Shown piece by piece: positions 34,750 through 44,258 of a DNA stretch of 64,000 nt. Under the pieces are notes generated by a model. That model was not told where the DNA came from. It saw only the letters and a list, made by a program, of their open reading frames with translations, and did not search any database. The position numbers were made by a program, and so were the translations under genes. Positions within the stretch are counted from its first letter, which is position 1. Each line of letters starts with the position of its first letter. Source of the stretch: Tessaracoccus massiliensis (GTDB taxonomy: Bacteria; Actinomycetota; Actinomycetes; Propionibacteriales; Propionibacteriaceae); contig NZ_LN623538.1 of assembly GCF_000826065.2 (NCBI RefSeq), positions 152,344-216,343 on the forward strand, written 5' to 3'.

Positions 34750-35714
34750 CCGGAACGCAGCCCGTTGGTGCCGCCGGAGATGTCGTCGAGTGCCGCGACG
34801 ATGGGTGGCACCAGTTCCTTGTGCTCGGCGTCCATCAACTCGGCCAACTGATCTTTGGCGCGGGGGCCGACGAGCGCCGAGGCGACCTGGGGGGCGTCGC
34901 GCGTCCACAACAACGCGACTTGGGCGGCGGTCAGGCCGAGGCCCTGGGCGGCGTGGGCGAGGGCGTCGACGATGGCTGCGGAGCGTGGCTGCAGGTACGG
35001 CTCGACGAACCATCCGAAGTGCTCGGAGGCACCGCGGGAATCCCGGGGGACCCGTCCTCCTGCGTACTTGCCGGTCAACACGCCACGGCCCAGGCCGGAC
35101 CAGGCCAGCACGCCGAGTTCGTGGTGCGCGGCCGCGGGGATGACCTCCACCTCGGCGCGCCGGGCCAGCAGCGAGTACTCCACCTGCACGCTGGACAGCG
35201 TGGTGCGCATCCTGTCGGCCTCCTGCCAGGTGGCGGCCGTGGCGGTCTGCCAGCCCACGAAGTTCGACACCCCCACGTAGTGCGCCATGCCGCGGGCGAC
35301 TGCGGTGTCGAGGGCGGAGAGGGTCTCCTCGATCGGAGCATCGCCCCAGGCGTGCACCTGCCACAGGTCCACATGATCGGTCCCGAGCCGCCGCAGGGAC
35401 TGCTCGAGGTCGCTCAGGAGCGCGCCGCGGGAGGTGTCGATCACCCGGCGCCCGTCGCGCACGACGAAGCCCGCCTTGGTGGCGATCACCAACGACTCAC
35501 GCGGCAGGCCGGCGCGCACGGCCTTGCCGATCATCTTCTCGGCGACGCCGGCGCCGTAGGCGGGGGCGGTGTCGACGAGGTTGCCCCCGCCGTCGACGAA
35601 ATCGTGGAGGAGGGTGCGTGCGGTGGGCCAGTCGACGTCACGACCCCACGCCATGGTGCCCAGCCCGAGCCGGGAGACGTGGAGGCCGGTGGCCCCTAGT
35701 GGACGAAGCTGCAT
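34746..35714 (-). CDS. Aldo/keto reductase
   Basis: 322-residue NADPH-dependent reductase with a TIM-barrel fold. Visible are LGLGTMAWGRDVD, NLVDTAPAYGAG (catalytic Asp and Tyr), VIATKAGF (Lys) and DLWQVHAWGDAP (His). C-terminal coenzyme region: GLTAAQVALLWT. Substrate unknown. Directly downstream of uppP on the same strand, 13 bases apart. This reductase-uppP pair preceding the phosphatase-mshC block recurs in actinobacteria. Confidence 0.9.
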   Translation of the reverse strand: MQLRPLGATGLHVSRLGLGTMAWGRDVDWPTARTLLHDFVDGGGNLVDTAPAYGAGVAEKMIGKAVRAGLPRESLVIATKAGFVVRDGRRVIDTSRGALLSDLEQSLRRLGTDHVDLWQVHAWGDAPIEETLSALDTAVARGMAHYVGVSNFVGWQTATAATWQEADRMRTTLSSVQVEYSLLARRAEVEVIPAAAHHELGVLAWSGLGRGVLTGKYAGGRVPRDSRGASEHFGWFVEPYLQPRSAAIVDALAHAAQGLGLTAAQVALLWTRDAPQVASALVGPRAKDQLAELMDAEHKELVPPIVAALDDISGGTNGLRSG

Positions 35715-35727
35715 AAGGCTTCCCAGC

Positions 35728-36555
<828 letters not shown>

Positions 36556-36615
36556 AGACGTGTCCTCCCGTGATAAGCCTCGGCAACTGTACCCCTTCGA
36601 CCTAAGCTTGGCGCC

Positions 36616-37281
36616 ATGACGAAGGTGGTGTTGATCAGGCATGGCCGCTCGACGGCGAATGCGGCCGGCGTGCTCGCCGGGCGGGCGCCGGGGGTGCGGC
36701 TCGACGACATCGGGCGCGCGCAGGCCGAGGCGCTGCGCCAGACGCTGCGCGGCGTCCCGGTGGCGGGTGCGTACACCTCGCCCATCGAACGCTGCGTGGA
36801 GACCGCGACGCTCGCAGGTTTCCCCGACGCGGAGGCGCTCGACGGGATCAGCGAATGCGACTACGGCGAGTGGACCGGCGCCAAGCTCGACGACCTGAGC
36901 TCGCGCGAGGTGTGGGCCGACGTGCAGGCCAGGCCGTCGGTCGTGGCCTTCCCCGGCGGGGAGTCGATGCAGGCCATGTTCCGCCGCACCACGGAGGCCG
37001 TCGCTCAGCTCGCCGCCCGCCACGGCAAGGGAGAGGTGGTCGTCGTGTTCTCCCACGGCGACCCCATCAAGGCGATCCTCGCCCACGCCTTCGGCATGGG
37101 GCTCGACGACTTCCAGCGGCTGCACGTGCATCCCGCAGGCCTCAGCGTCGTCGACTACCAGGGGGAGCGGCCGCTGGTGCTGTGCGTCAACAGCGGTGGC
37201 GACCTCGCCCAGCTGATCGGTGCGCACACGGCGCCGACCATCGGCGGCGGCGACGTGGCGGGCGTAGGCTCACAGCCATGA
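36616..37281 (+). CDS. Histidine phosphatase family protein (MSMEG_4193-type)
   Basis: 221-residue phosphoglycerate-mutase-like phosphatase. The catalytic RHG is in VLIRHGRSTANAAG; other active-site residues are SPIERCVETA, ISECDYGEWTG and VVVFSHGDPIKAIL (second His). First gene of the conserved block phosphatase-DUF3090-SCO1664-mshC. Its start is 60 bases from the divergent uppP start. A link to mycothiol precursor metabolism has been suggested by this linkage but not shown here. Confidence 0.92.
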   Translation: MTKVVLIRHGRSTANAAGVLAGRAPGVRLDDIGRAQAEALRQTLRGVPVAGAYTSPIERCVETATLAGFPDAEALDGISECDYGEWTGAKLDDLSSREVWADVQARPSVVAFPGGESMQAMFRRTTEAVAQLAARHGKGEVVVVFSHGDPIKAILAHAFGMGLDDFQRLHVHPAGLSVVDYQGERPLVLCVNSGGDLAQLIGAHTAPTIGGGDVAGVGSQP

Positions 37282-37796
37282 TGCTCGCCTTCGAGAACCC
37301 GGATCGTTGCGTCGTCGGCACCGTCGGCAGGCCCGGCGAGCGGCGGTTCCTCATCCAGGTGGCGCAGGGCAACACCCTGGCAGCGGTGGCGCTCGAGAAG
37401 GAGCAGGCGCTCCTGTTGGGCATGCGCGTCGCCGAGGTGTTGGACCAGCTTGCCGAGTTGGGCCACGAGGTGCCGCCGCGCCAGCCGCCCGCAGACATGG
37501 GGCCGCTCGATGCACCACTGGAGGTCACGTTCCGGGCCGCCGCCATCGGCCTGGCCTGGGATCACGAACGCAACCGGCTACTCCTGGAGTTGTTCTCCGC
37601 GGAGCCCGACGAGGAGGGCGAGAACTCCCTGGTGCAGATCCGACTGACCCCGGTGATGGCGCGCGAGTTCTCCAGCCGCGCGGAGGTGATCGTCGCCTCC
37701 GGCCGCCCCGCGTGCCCCGCATGCAGCCAGCCGCTCAACCCCGAGGGGCACATCTGCCCCCGCGCCAACGGCTACCGGGGGCCGCTGTTCAGATGA
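37278..37796 (+). CDS. DUF3090 family protein
   Basis: 172-residue actinobacterial protein. N-terminal FENPDRCVVGTVGRPGERRF, LEKEQALLLGMRVAEVL, then a C-terminal zinc-ribbon-like pair CPACSQPLNPEGHICPR. Function unknown. ATG at 37278 overlaps the phosphatase stop by four bases, and the following gene overlaps it again by four, so the three are one translational unit. Confidence 0.92.
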   Translation: MMLAFENPDRCVVGTVGRPGERRFLIQVAQGNTLAAVALEKEQALLLGMRVAEVLDQLAELGHEVPPRQPPADMGPLDAPLEVTFRAAAIGLAWDHERNRLLLELFSAEPDEEGENSLVQIRLTPVMAREFSSRAEVIVASGRPACPACSQPLNPEGHICPRANGYRGPLFR

Positions 37797-38530
37797 CCGG
37801 ACCCGCCGGAGAGCTCCAGTTGGTGGGGCGCCTCGTGGATGCCTCCAACGCCACGTTCCTCGCCGCCGATGCTGACGAGGTGCACTGGGTCTACAAGCCG
37901 GTGGCGGGGGAGTCCCCGCTGTGGGACTTCCCGTCGGCGACGCTCGGGCGCCGCGAGGTGGCGGCCTACGCGCTGTCCGAGGAGCTCGGCCTCGGCGTCG
38001 TCCCGCTCACGGTCTGGGTGGAGGGCCCCCTCGGTGAGGGTTCGGCCCAGCGCTGGGTCGACGGCCGGCCGACGCCGTTGATCGACCTGCTGGATCCGGT
38101 GGATGTCGACCAGACCTGGCTGCCCATCCTCACCGGCCGCTCCGGCGATGACCGGCCCGTGGTGCTCGCCCACCGTGACGATCCGCAGCTTCGCTCGCTG
38201 GCGCTGTTCGACGCGCTGCTCAACAATTCCGATCGCAAGGCCAGCCACGTCATCGCCGACGGCGAGCGCCTGCTGGGCGTCGACCACGGCGTGAGTCTCC
38301 ACGTCGACGACAAGCTGCGCACCGTCCTGTGGGGCTGGGCCGGCGCGCCACTGACCGACGACGAACGCCGCGTCCTGACCCATGCCAGCGGCATCCCCGA
38401 GGCCCTCGCGCCCGGTCTCGCCGAGGAGGAGTGGGGCGCCCTCATCGCGCGGGCGGAGTCGCTTCTGGCCGAGGGGGTCATGCCGGAGCCATCCGACGGG
38501 TGGCCCAGCATTCCGTGGCCTCCGATGTAG
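37793..38530 (+). CDS. SCO1664-family protein, kinase-like fold
   Basis: 245-residue protein similar to actinobacterial SCO1664, distantly related to phosphatidylinositol-3/4-kinase and HipA-type folds. Kinase-like features: VHWVYKPVAGESPLWDFP (Lys), RREVAAYALSEELG, LFDALLNNSDRKASHVI (catalytic DRK loop) and GVDHGVSL (metal-binding Asp). Substrate unknown. It lies 17 bases before mshC. Confidence 0.88.
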   Translation: MTGPAGELQLVGRLVDASNATFLAADADEVHWVYKPVAGESPLWDFPSATLGRREVAAYALSEELGLGVVPLTVWVEGPLGEGSAQRWVDGRPTPLIDLLDPVDVDQTWLPILTGRSGDDRPVVLAHRDDPQLRSLALFDALLNNSDRKASHVIADGERLLGVDHGVSLHVDDKLRTVLWGWAGAPLTDDERRVLTHASGIPEALAPGLAEEEWGALIARAESLLAEGVMPEPSDGWPSIPWPPM

Positions 38531-38547
38531 GCGGTAGGTTGTGACCC

Positions 38548-39798
38548 ATGTATGCGTGGGAAACCGTTGACGTGCCGAGCCTGCCGCCGTCCACCGGCGA
38601 CGTGCCTGACCAGCTCACCTTGTTCGATACCGCGTCGCAGGGCGACGTCGCGGTGGCCGGCGACGGTGACACCGCGCGCATGTACGTGTGCGGCATCACC
38701 CCCTACGATGCGACGCACCTGGGCCACGCGAACACCTATGTCACGTTCGACCTGATCAACCGCGTGTGGCGCGACCTCGGCCTCAAGGTCGACTACACGC
38801 AGAACGTCACGGATGTCGACGACCCGCTGCTGGAGCGCGCCGCCGAGACGGGCGTCGAGTGGGAGGAGTTGGCAGCGGACCAGACCGAACTGTTCCGCAG
38901 CGACATGCAGGACCTGCGTGTGCTGCCGCCCAACAACTACATCGGCGCGGTCGAGTCCATCGCGTGCGTGACCGAACTCATCGAACATCTCCTCCCCAGC
39001 GGCCTGATATACCAGGTGGGCGACGACGAGCACCCGGACTGGTACTTCAACACCGCGGAGGCGCCCGGCTTCGGTGGGGTGAGCCACCTCAGCGAGGCGG
39101 AGATGATCGACCTGTTCCGCGAGAACGGCGGGGACCCGGAGCGTCCCGGCAAGCGCCATCCCCTCGACAGTCTCCTGTGGCGCTATTCCCGCGACGGCGA
39201 ACCCAGCTGGTCCTCCCCGCTCGGTGCCGGTCGCCCTGGATGGCACATCGAATGCACCGCCATCGCGCTGCGCTACCTCGGGCCGGATTTCGACGTGCAG
39301 GGCGGCGGCTCGGATCTCGTCTTCCCGCACCACGAGATGTGCGCGGCGCAGGCCATCGTCGCCAGCCGCGAACCCCTCGCCGACGCCTTCGTGCACTCGG
39401 GCCTCGTGGCGCTCGACGGCGAGAAGATGAGCAAGTCCAAGGGCAACCTCGAACTGGTCAGCCGGCTCCGGAAGGCAGGCGCGGATCCGATGGCGGTGCG
39501 GTTGGCCCTGCTCAACAACCACTGGCGCAGCAACTGGGAGTGGACGCCCGAGCAGCTCGAGCGGGCCACCGAACGGCTGGCCCAATGGCGCAGCGTGCTG
39601 AACAACGGCGCCGCAATCCCTGCTGGGGAGACCATCGACGCGATGCGCACCGCGCTGCGCACCAACCTCAACGCGCCTGAGGCGCTGGCCGCCGTCGACA
39701 CCTGGGTGGCCGCGACCCTCAGCGTCGGCGGCGACGACACCGATGTCATCGCGCAGATGTCCGCCGCCGTCGACGCGCTGCTGGGCATCAAGCTCTAA
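38548..39798 (+). CDS. mshC: Mycothiol cysteine ligase MshC
   Basis: 416-residue ATP-dependent ligase joining cysteine to glucosaminyl-inositol in mycothiol synthesis. It derives from cysteinyl-tRNA synthetase: zinc-ligand Cys in YVCGITPYDATHLGHANTY with the HIGH-like motif, second zinc region GRPGWHIECTAIAL, SDLVFPHHEMCAAQ and KMSKSKGNLELV. It lacks the anticodon-binding domain, which separates it from CysS. Mycothiol is specific to Actinobacteria. Confidence 0.96.
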   Translation: MYAWETVDVPSLPPSTGDVPDQLTLFDTASQGDVAVAGDGDTARMYVCGITPYDATHLGHANTYVTFDLINRVWRDLGLKVDYTQNVTDVDDPLLERAAETGVEWEELAADQTELFRSDMQDLRVLPPNNYIGAVESIACVTELIEHLLPSGLIYQVGDDEHPDWYFNTAEAPGFGGVSHLSEAEMIDLFRENGGDPERPGKRHPLDSLLWRYSRDGEPSWSSPLGAGRPGWHIECTAIALRYLGPDFDVQGGGSDLVFPHHEMCAAQAIVASREPLADAFVHSGLVALDGEKMSKSKGNLELVSRLRKAGADPMAVRLALLNNHWRSNWEWTPEQLERATERLAQWRSVLNNGAAIPAGETIDAMRTALRTNLNAPEALAAVDTWVAATLSVGGDDTDVIAQMSAAVDALLGIKL

Positions 39799-39816
39799 GC
39801 GCTAAAGTCAGGAAAC

Positions 39817-40080
39817 GTGAAGTCCTTCGAACAGCTCTTGGAGCAGCTCACCGCAACCGCCCGCACCCGCCCGGAGGGATCGGGCACCGTCCAGCGCCTC
39901 GACGCCGGCGTGCATGCCATCGGCAAGAAGATCGTCGAGGAGGCCGCCGAGGTGTGGATGGCCGCCGAGTACGAGTCGAAGGAACGCAGCGCCGAGGAGA
40001 TCAGCCAGCTGCTCTACCACCTTCAGGTCATGATGATCGCGCTGGATCTCGACCTCGACGACGTCTACCGCTACCTCTGA
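39817..40080 (+). CDS. hisE: Phosphoribosyl-ATP pyrophosphatase HisE
   Basis: 87-residue all-helical enzyme for step 2 of histidine synthesis. MazG-like metal motif seen in [19 protein letters not shown], then [18 protein letters not shown]. The GTG start gives [11 protein letters not shown]. It stands 11 bases before hisG, an arrangement usual in actinobacteria. Confidence 0.96.
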   Translation: MKSFEQLLEQLTATARTRPEGSGTVQRLDAGVHAIGKKIVEEAAEVWMAAEYESKERSAEEISQLLYHLQVMMIALDLDLDDVYRYL

Positions 40081-40091
40081 GGGGCCTGCCC

Positions 40092-40952
40092 ATGACCACC
40101 GAACGTCTCCTGCGGATCGCCGTGCCCAACAAGGGTGCCCTGGCCGAGGCCGCCTCCCAGATGCTGCGTGCGGCGGGCTACCGCCAGCGCACGGATTCCA
40201 AGGACCTCACGCTGATCGACACGGATCACGGCGTCGAGTTCTACTACCTGCGCCCGCGCGACATCGCGATCTACATCGGCCGCGGCCACCTCGACATCGG
40301 CATCACCGGCCGCGACATGCTCCTCGATTCCAAGGCTGACGCCACCGAGATCATGGCCCTGGGCTTCGGCGGGTCGCGTTTCCGTTTCGCGGCCGTCGGC
40401 GGCTCCCAGTTGACTCTCGAGGACCTGCGCGGCAAGCGGATCGCCTCGTCGTACTCCGGCCTGCTGCAGTCCTTCCTGGACGAGCAGGGCATCGAGGCCG
40501 AGCTTGTGGGCCTCGACGGCGCCGTCGAATCGGCCATCCGGCTCGGCGTGGCTGACATCGTGGCCGATGTGGTCGACACCGGCACGACCCTGCGGCGCGC
40601 CGGCCTGGAGATGTTCGGCGACCCCATCTGTGAGTCGGAGGCCGTGCTGATCAAACGCAACGGGGGAGACCTGCCGCCCGGTGCGGAGGCGCTGCAGACC
40701 CGCCTCCACTCCGTACTGGTGGCGCAGAACTACGTGATGCTCGATTACAACGTCGACGCCGCCAACCTGGATGCCACCACCGCTCTGGCGCCCGGCGTGG
40801 AGGGCCCCACCGTGTCGGCTCTGTCCAAGGAGGGGTGGAACGCGGTGCGGGTGTTGGTGCCACGCAAGGGTGCCCACCTGTTGATGGACCGCCTGCACGA
40901 CGCAGGCGCCCGGGGCATCCTGCTGACCGAACTCGCCGCCTGCCGGCTCTGA
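40092..40952 (+). CDS. hisG: ATP phosphoribosyltransferase HisG (long form)
   Basis: 286-residue first enzyme of histidine synthesis. N-terminal LRIAVPNKGALAEAASQMLRA, DIAIYIGRGHLDIGITGRDML, and the PRPP-binding loop ADIVADVVDTGTTLRRAGLE. The C-terminal about 80 residues (LDYNVDAANLDATTALAPG...) form the regulatory ACT-like domain of the long, hexameric, histidine-inhibited type. ATG at 40092 is preceded by GAGGGG. Confidence 0.96.
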   Translation: MTTERLLRIAVPNKGALAEAASQMLRAAGYRQRTDSKDLTLIDTDHGVEFYYLRPRDIAIYIGRGHLDIGITGRDMLLDSKADATEIMALGFGGSRFRFAAVGGSQLTLEDLRGKRIASSYSGLLQSFLDEQGIEAELVGLDGAVESAIRLGVADIVADVVDTGTTLRRAGLEMFGDPICESEAVLIKRNGGDLPPGAEALQTRLHSVLVAQNYVMLDYNVDAANLDATTALAPGVEGPTVSALSKEGWNAVRVLVPRKGAHLLMDRLHDAGARGILLTELAACRL

Positions 40953-40961
40953 GGGAGCACG

Positions 40962-41501
40962 ATGACCGAACCCACCCCTGAAACCCCGACGCCCAGCCCC
41001 ACCGAGGCCCCGGAAACGCCGGAGGCGGTGCCGCCGCGGCTGGCCTACACCAGCCTGCCCGCGCTGATGACCGCGGTGGTGCTGTCCATCGTGTTGATGT
41101 CGGTGTCGATGTTCGGATGGTGGGCGCTGGGAGCAAACATCCGCGATCAGGTCACCTGGCCGCAGGCCGCGACCCTGCTGTTCTTCGTCTTCGTGATGAT
41201 CGGCATCATGCTGTCGATCGGCTACTCGCGGCTCTGGGCGGCCGACGGCGTGGTCACCGTGCGCAACGGCCCCATCGTGCGTCGCTACGGCGTCGACCAG
41301 ATCGCCGGCGTACGCCTGCGCCCCGGCGACGCGTGGAGCTCACTGCTGGTCAAGCAGGACGAGGGTCTGAAGCGCAAGCCCGTGCTGGCGATCCAGTTCC
41401 TCGAGGGCGAGGGCGGCAAGCGCAAGATCGTCGAGCTGCGTCGCTGGCTGAAAGACAACGGCGCCACCTCGCAGGGCTACACCACCGCCGACGCCGACTA
41501 A
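40962..41501 (+). CDS. PH-domain membrane protein
   Basis: 179 residues. A Pro/Thr/Glu N-terminus (1-25), two transmembrane helices (about 30-54 and 63-86), then a bacterial PH-like domain (about 88-165: WAADGVVTVRNGPIVRRYGVDQIAGVRL, LLVKQDEGLKRKPVLAIQFL). Small actinobacterial membrane proteins of this layout commonly follow hisG. Function unknown. It starts 9 bases after hisG, so it is probably in the same transcript. Confidence 0.8.
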   Translation: MTEPTPETPTPSPTEAPETPEAVPPRLAYTSLPALMTAVVLSIVLMSVSMFGWWALGANIRDQVTWPQAATLLFFVFVMIGIMLSIGYSRLWAADGVVTVRNGPIVRRYGVDQIAGVRLRPGDAWSSLLVKQDEGLKRKPVLAIQFLEGEGGKRKIVELRRWLKDNGATSQGYTTADAD

Positions 41502-41503
41502 CT

Positions 41504-41561
41504 GTCCCTGAGCGTGGCCCCGCGACGAAGGAGCCGGGCCACGACGAAGGGCCCCCGCAGC
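41504..41561 (+). repeat. Interspersed repeat, copy B
   Basis: GTCCCTGAGCGTGG...CGACGAAGGAGCCGGGCCACGACGAAGGGCCCCCGCAGC region, nearly the same as 58925-58979 and starting just after a stop codon. Internal CGACGAAGG occurs twice and CCGGGCC can pair with GGGCCC. Confidence 0.8.
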
Positions 41562-41601
41562 CGGTCCGTCACCTGTCCCACAGCGGGTGGGCACCCCCCG
41601 A

Positions 41602-42105
41602 TCACATGATGCCGCGCTTGCGTAGCAACTCCTCGATCTCAGCGTCCTCCGCGCTCAGGCCCTTCTGCGCGGGCTTGGCGGCGGGGGAGGGCCCCGGCTT
41701 GCTGGCGCCCGCCGCAGGGCGGGCAGCGCCTGAGCCAGGGAGCGGCTGGGTGCCACCCGACTGCGGCACCTCGCGCTCGGGCTGGGCCTTCCCAACGGCG
41801 CGCTCACGCGGCGGCTTCTTCTTCAGCGCCAAGCCGATGACCGTCAGCACGATGCCGCCGATCAACAGGCCGAGCCCCCACGCCACGGCGTTGGTGAACA
41901 CCGTGCGCTGGAACCAGTCCACCAGGCTCATGATGCCGTTGATGGTGAGACGCAGCAGGCCCGTGAGGTAGAGGCCCACCGGAATCGCGGCCAGGCCGAG
42001 GCCGATGATCAGCGGCCGAACCCGGCCCGCACGTGCGGTGATGCCAGCGGCAACAGCAAGGATGACGACAGTGACCGCGATGGTCCCGATGAACTCAATG
42101 GGCAT
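41602..42105 (-). CDS. Small membrane protein, unknown function
   Basis: 167 residues with three or four hydrophobic helices (EFIGTIAVTVVILAVAAGI, LIIGLGLAAIPVGLYLTGL, AVAWGLGLLIGGIVLTVIGLA) and a Pro/Gly/Ala-rich cytoplasmic tail with basic residues (about 97-150), ending in a conserved-looking helix SAEDAEIEELLRKRGIM. That terminal motif suggests a protein-interaction peptide. I do not recognise the family. Confidence 0.7.
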   Translation of the reverse strand: MPIEFIGTIAVTVVILAVAAGITARAGRVRPLIIGLGLAAIPVGLYLTGLLRLTINGIMSLVDWFQRTVFTNAVAWGLGLLIGGIVLTVIGLALKKKPPRERAVGKAQPEREVPQSGGTQPLPGSGAARPAAGASKPGPSPAAKPAQKGLSAEDAEIEELLRKRGIM

Positions 42106-42160
42106 GTGACCAGTCTGTCACACCGTCAGATGATCCCCGTAGGGCGCTAGGGTCGTTGCC

Positions 42161-42715
42161 ATGGTCGAACTGAGCTCCCTTGCCCAGCCCAATGCGCGTT
42201 TCGCCGGCGACGACGGCGCGCCGGATCCGCTGACCCGCTCCGCGATGGAACGAGCGCGGGACCAGAAGGGCTACATCCGTGCGCTCGTGGCGCTGTGCAC
42301 CTCCCGCCTGCTGCTGCCGATCGTGGCCAGTGGCGACGAGAGTGGGGACCAACCGGATCCCGATCGCCATGCGGAGATGTCGGCGGTGACGCTCAAGGAC
42401 GAGACGGGCAGCTATCTGTTGGCGTTCACCGGGTACGACTCCCTCAAGGCCTGGCAGGCCGACGCCCGCCCGGTGCCCTGCCTGCTCGACGAACTGTGCG
42501 CCACCGTGGAGCCCGCCGGTGCCGAACAGTTGCTGATCGACGTGGCCGGCCCCGTACCGTTCGTGATCGCCGGCGAGGCCCTGCAGAAGTTCGCCGACGG
42601 TTTCGCCGTCGTCGAGTTCGAAGGCGAGGAGTTCGCGTGGGTCAAGTACGCCGACGAGCCGGCCACCGACGCTGACGTCGAGGACGGTTTTGGTGATCAG
42701 GGCGCAGACCGGTAG
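42161..42715 (+). CDS. SseB family protein
   Basis: 184-residue protein with the SseB N-terminal domain pattern: GYIRALVALCTSRLLLPIVAS, EMSAVTLKDETGSYLLAFTGYDSLKAWQADARPVPC, then ADGFAVVEFEGEEF. Cytosolic and acidic, function unclear in actinobacteria. The infC promoter overlaps its last codons. Confidence 0.82.
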   Translation: MVELSSLAQPNARFAGDDGAPDPLTRSAMERARDQKGYIRALVALCTSRLLLPIVASGDESGDQPDPDRHAEMSAVTLKDETGSYLLAFTGYDSLKAWQADARPVPCLLDELCATVEPAGAEQLLIDVAGPVPFVIAGEALQKFADGFAVVEFEGEEFAWVKYADEPATDADVEDGFGDQGADR

Positions 42716-42718
42716 AAT
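42690..42718 (+). promoter_or_regulatory. infC operon promoter
   Basis: TTGGTG (42690-42695), exactly 17 bases, TAGAAT (42713-42718). Transcription would begin near 42725 and give a leader of about 180 bases. Confidence 0.7.
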
Positions 42719-42836
42719 CTCTCAGGTTGGCGGCTTCGGCTGCCCTGAATGAAGCGGAGTCTCACTCCCACCCGTGTTGCTGCTGGCGGCCGGGTCCACC
42801 CCCGCGATGCGGATGCGTCGGCGGAGATAGGTGTGT

Positions 42837-42869
42837 GGGCCTCTGCATGCGCAGGGGCCCTTTGTCGTT
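42837..42869 (+). terminator. Attenuator-like terminator in the infC leader
   Basis: GGGCCTCTGC pairs with GCAGGGGCCC (10 bp with one G-T), ATGC loop, then TTTGTCGTT. It lies 36 bases before the infC SD. Premature termination here would control the whole infC-rpmI-rplT operon; the upstream leader (42725-42836) is GC-rich and can form alternative structures. Confidence 0.65.
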
Positions 42870-42904
42870 GACGGACATGCATACCATCTCTCACTGGAGG
42901 ACCC

Positions 42905-43597
42905 ATCAGCACTGAACCGCGGATCAACGATCGCATCCGAGTACCCGAAGTCCGGCTCGTCGGCCCCAACGGCGAGCAGGTCGGCATCGTGCGCGTCGAG
43001 GACGCCCTGCGTCTGGCGGCGGAAAACGATCTGGATCTTGTCGAAGTGGCCCCGCAGGCGCGCCCGCCGGTCGCCAAGCTGATGGACTACGGCAAGTTCA
43101 AGTACGAGGCGGCGCAGAAGGTGCGCGACGCCCGCAAGAACCAGTCGAACGTCACCACCAAGGAAATGAAGCTGCGTCTCAAGATCGATCAGCACGATTA
43201 CGAGACCAAGAAGGGCCATGTCGTCCGCTTCCTCAAGGGCGGCGACAAGGTCAAGATCACCATCATGTTCCGCGGACGCGAGCAGTCGCGTCCGGAGCTG
43301 GGCATGCAGCTGCTGCAGCGCCTGGCCGCAGATGTCGCCGAGCACGGCTTCGTCGAATCCGCCCCCAAGCAGGACGGCCGCAACATGCTGATGGTGCTCG
43401 GCCCCACCAAGAAGAAGACCGAGGCCAAGGCCGATCAGGCCGCTGACCGCGACCGCCGCATGGCTGAGCGTCAGGAAACCGCCGAGCAGGACAGGGCGGT
43501 GGAAGCCGAGCTGCGTGCCGCGCACCAGTCCGCGCCTGCTGCCCCGAAGAAGAAGCGTGGTCCTGCAGACAACATGGACCCAGACATCGATCTCTGA
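42905..43597 (+). CDS. infC: Translation initiation factor IF-3, non-standard ATC start
   Basis: 230 residues. IF-3 prevents subunit joining and checks the start codon. The conserved N-terminus [28 protein letters not shown] begins at ATC 42905, 4 bases after a GGAGG site; no ATG or GTG fits, the next GTG (42989) would remove 28 conserved residues. A rare start on infC is the classical basis for autoregulation, since IF-3 rejects non-canonical starts. Middle: [22 protein letters not shown] domain: [19 protein letters not shown]. The C-terminal tail is Lys/Ala-rich. Confidence 0.93.
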   Translation: MSTEPRINDRIRVPEVRLVGPNGEQVGIVRVEDALRLAAENDLDLVEVAPQARPPVAKLMDYGKFKYEAAQKVRDARKNQSNVTTKEMKLRLKIDQHDYETKKGHVVRFLKGGDKVKITIMFRGREQSRPELGMQLLQRLAADVAEHGFVESAPKQDGRNMLMVLGPTKKKTEAKADQAADRDRRMAERQETAEQDRAVEAELRAAHQSAPAAPKKKRGPADNMDPDIDL

Positions 43598-43620
43598 TCG
43601 AGACAGAAAGCGAGCGAGAT

Positions 43621-43827
43621 ATGCCGAAGATGAAGACGCACTCCGGTGCGAAGAAGCGGTTCAAGATGACCGGTACGGGCAAGCTCCGTCGTCGTCAGGC
43701 CAACCTGGGCCACCTGAACGAGACCTTTGGCGCCACGCGTCTCCGTCGCCTCAAGGGCACCGCAGAGGTGTCCAAGGCCGACCAGAAGAACGTGCGCAAG
43801 ATGCTCGGCAAGCACAAGGGCCGCTGA
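43621..43827 (+). CDS. rpmI: 50S ribosomal protein L35
   Basis: 68 residues, complete and basic: MPKMKTHSGAKKRFKMTG, then LRRRQANLGHLN and QKNVRKMLGKHKGR. Second gene of the infC operon, 23 bases after infC with its own SD (AGCGAGA). Length is normal for L35. Confidence 0.97.
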   Translation: MPKMKTHSGAKKRFKMTGTGKLRRRQANLGHLNETFGATRLRRLKGTAEVSKADQKNVRKMLGKHKGR

Positions 43828-43878
43828 GGCTCAACCCACTAGTCATCCCCTGATCCACCACACCCCCAAGGAGTCACC

Positions 43879-44247
43879 ATGGCACGCGTGAAGCGTTCCG
43901 TGAACGCGCTGAAGAAGCGTCGCGAAGTTCTCGACCAGGCAAAGGGCTACCGCGGCCAGCGCTCGCGTCTGTACCGCAAGGCCAAGGAGCAACTGCTCCA
44001 CTCGTACACCTACAGCTACCGCGATCGTCGCGCCAAGAAGGGCGACTTCCGGTCGCTCTGGATCCAGCGCATCAACGCTGCGGTCCGCGCCGAAGGCATG
44101 ACCTACAACCGTTTCATCAACGGTCTGAAGAACGCTGGTGTCGAGGTGGACCGCAAGATGCTGGCCGAGCTTGCCGTCAACGACGTGGCCGCGTTCAACG
44201 CGCTCGTCGCCGTCGCCAAGGACAACCAGCCTGCTGCAGCCGCCTGA
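43879..44247 (+). CDS. rplT: 50S ribosomal protein L20
   Basis: 122 residues. Typical L20: [84 protein letters not shown] at 43879 follows AAGGAG. In several bacteria L20 also represses its own operon through mRNA binding. It is followed within 11 bases by an rRNA methyltransferase gene. Confidence 0.98.
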   Translation: MARVKRSVNALKKRREVLDQAKGYRGQRSRLYRKAKEQLLHSYTYSYRDRRAKKGDFRSLWIQRINAAVRAEGMTYNRFINGLKNAGVEVDRKMLAELAVNDVAAFNALVAVAKDNQPAAAA

Positions 44248-44258
44248 AGGCGGTCTCA

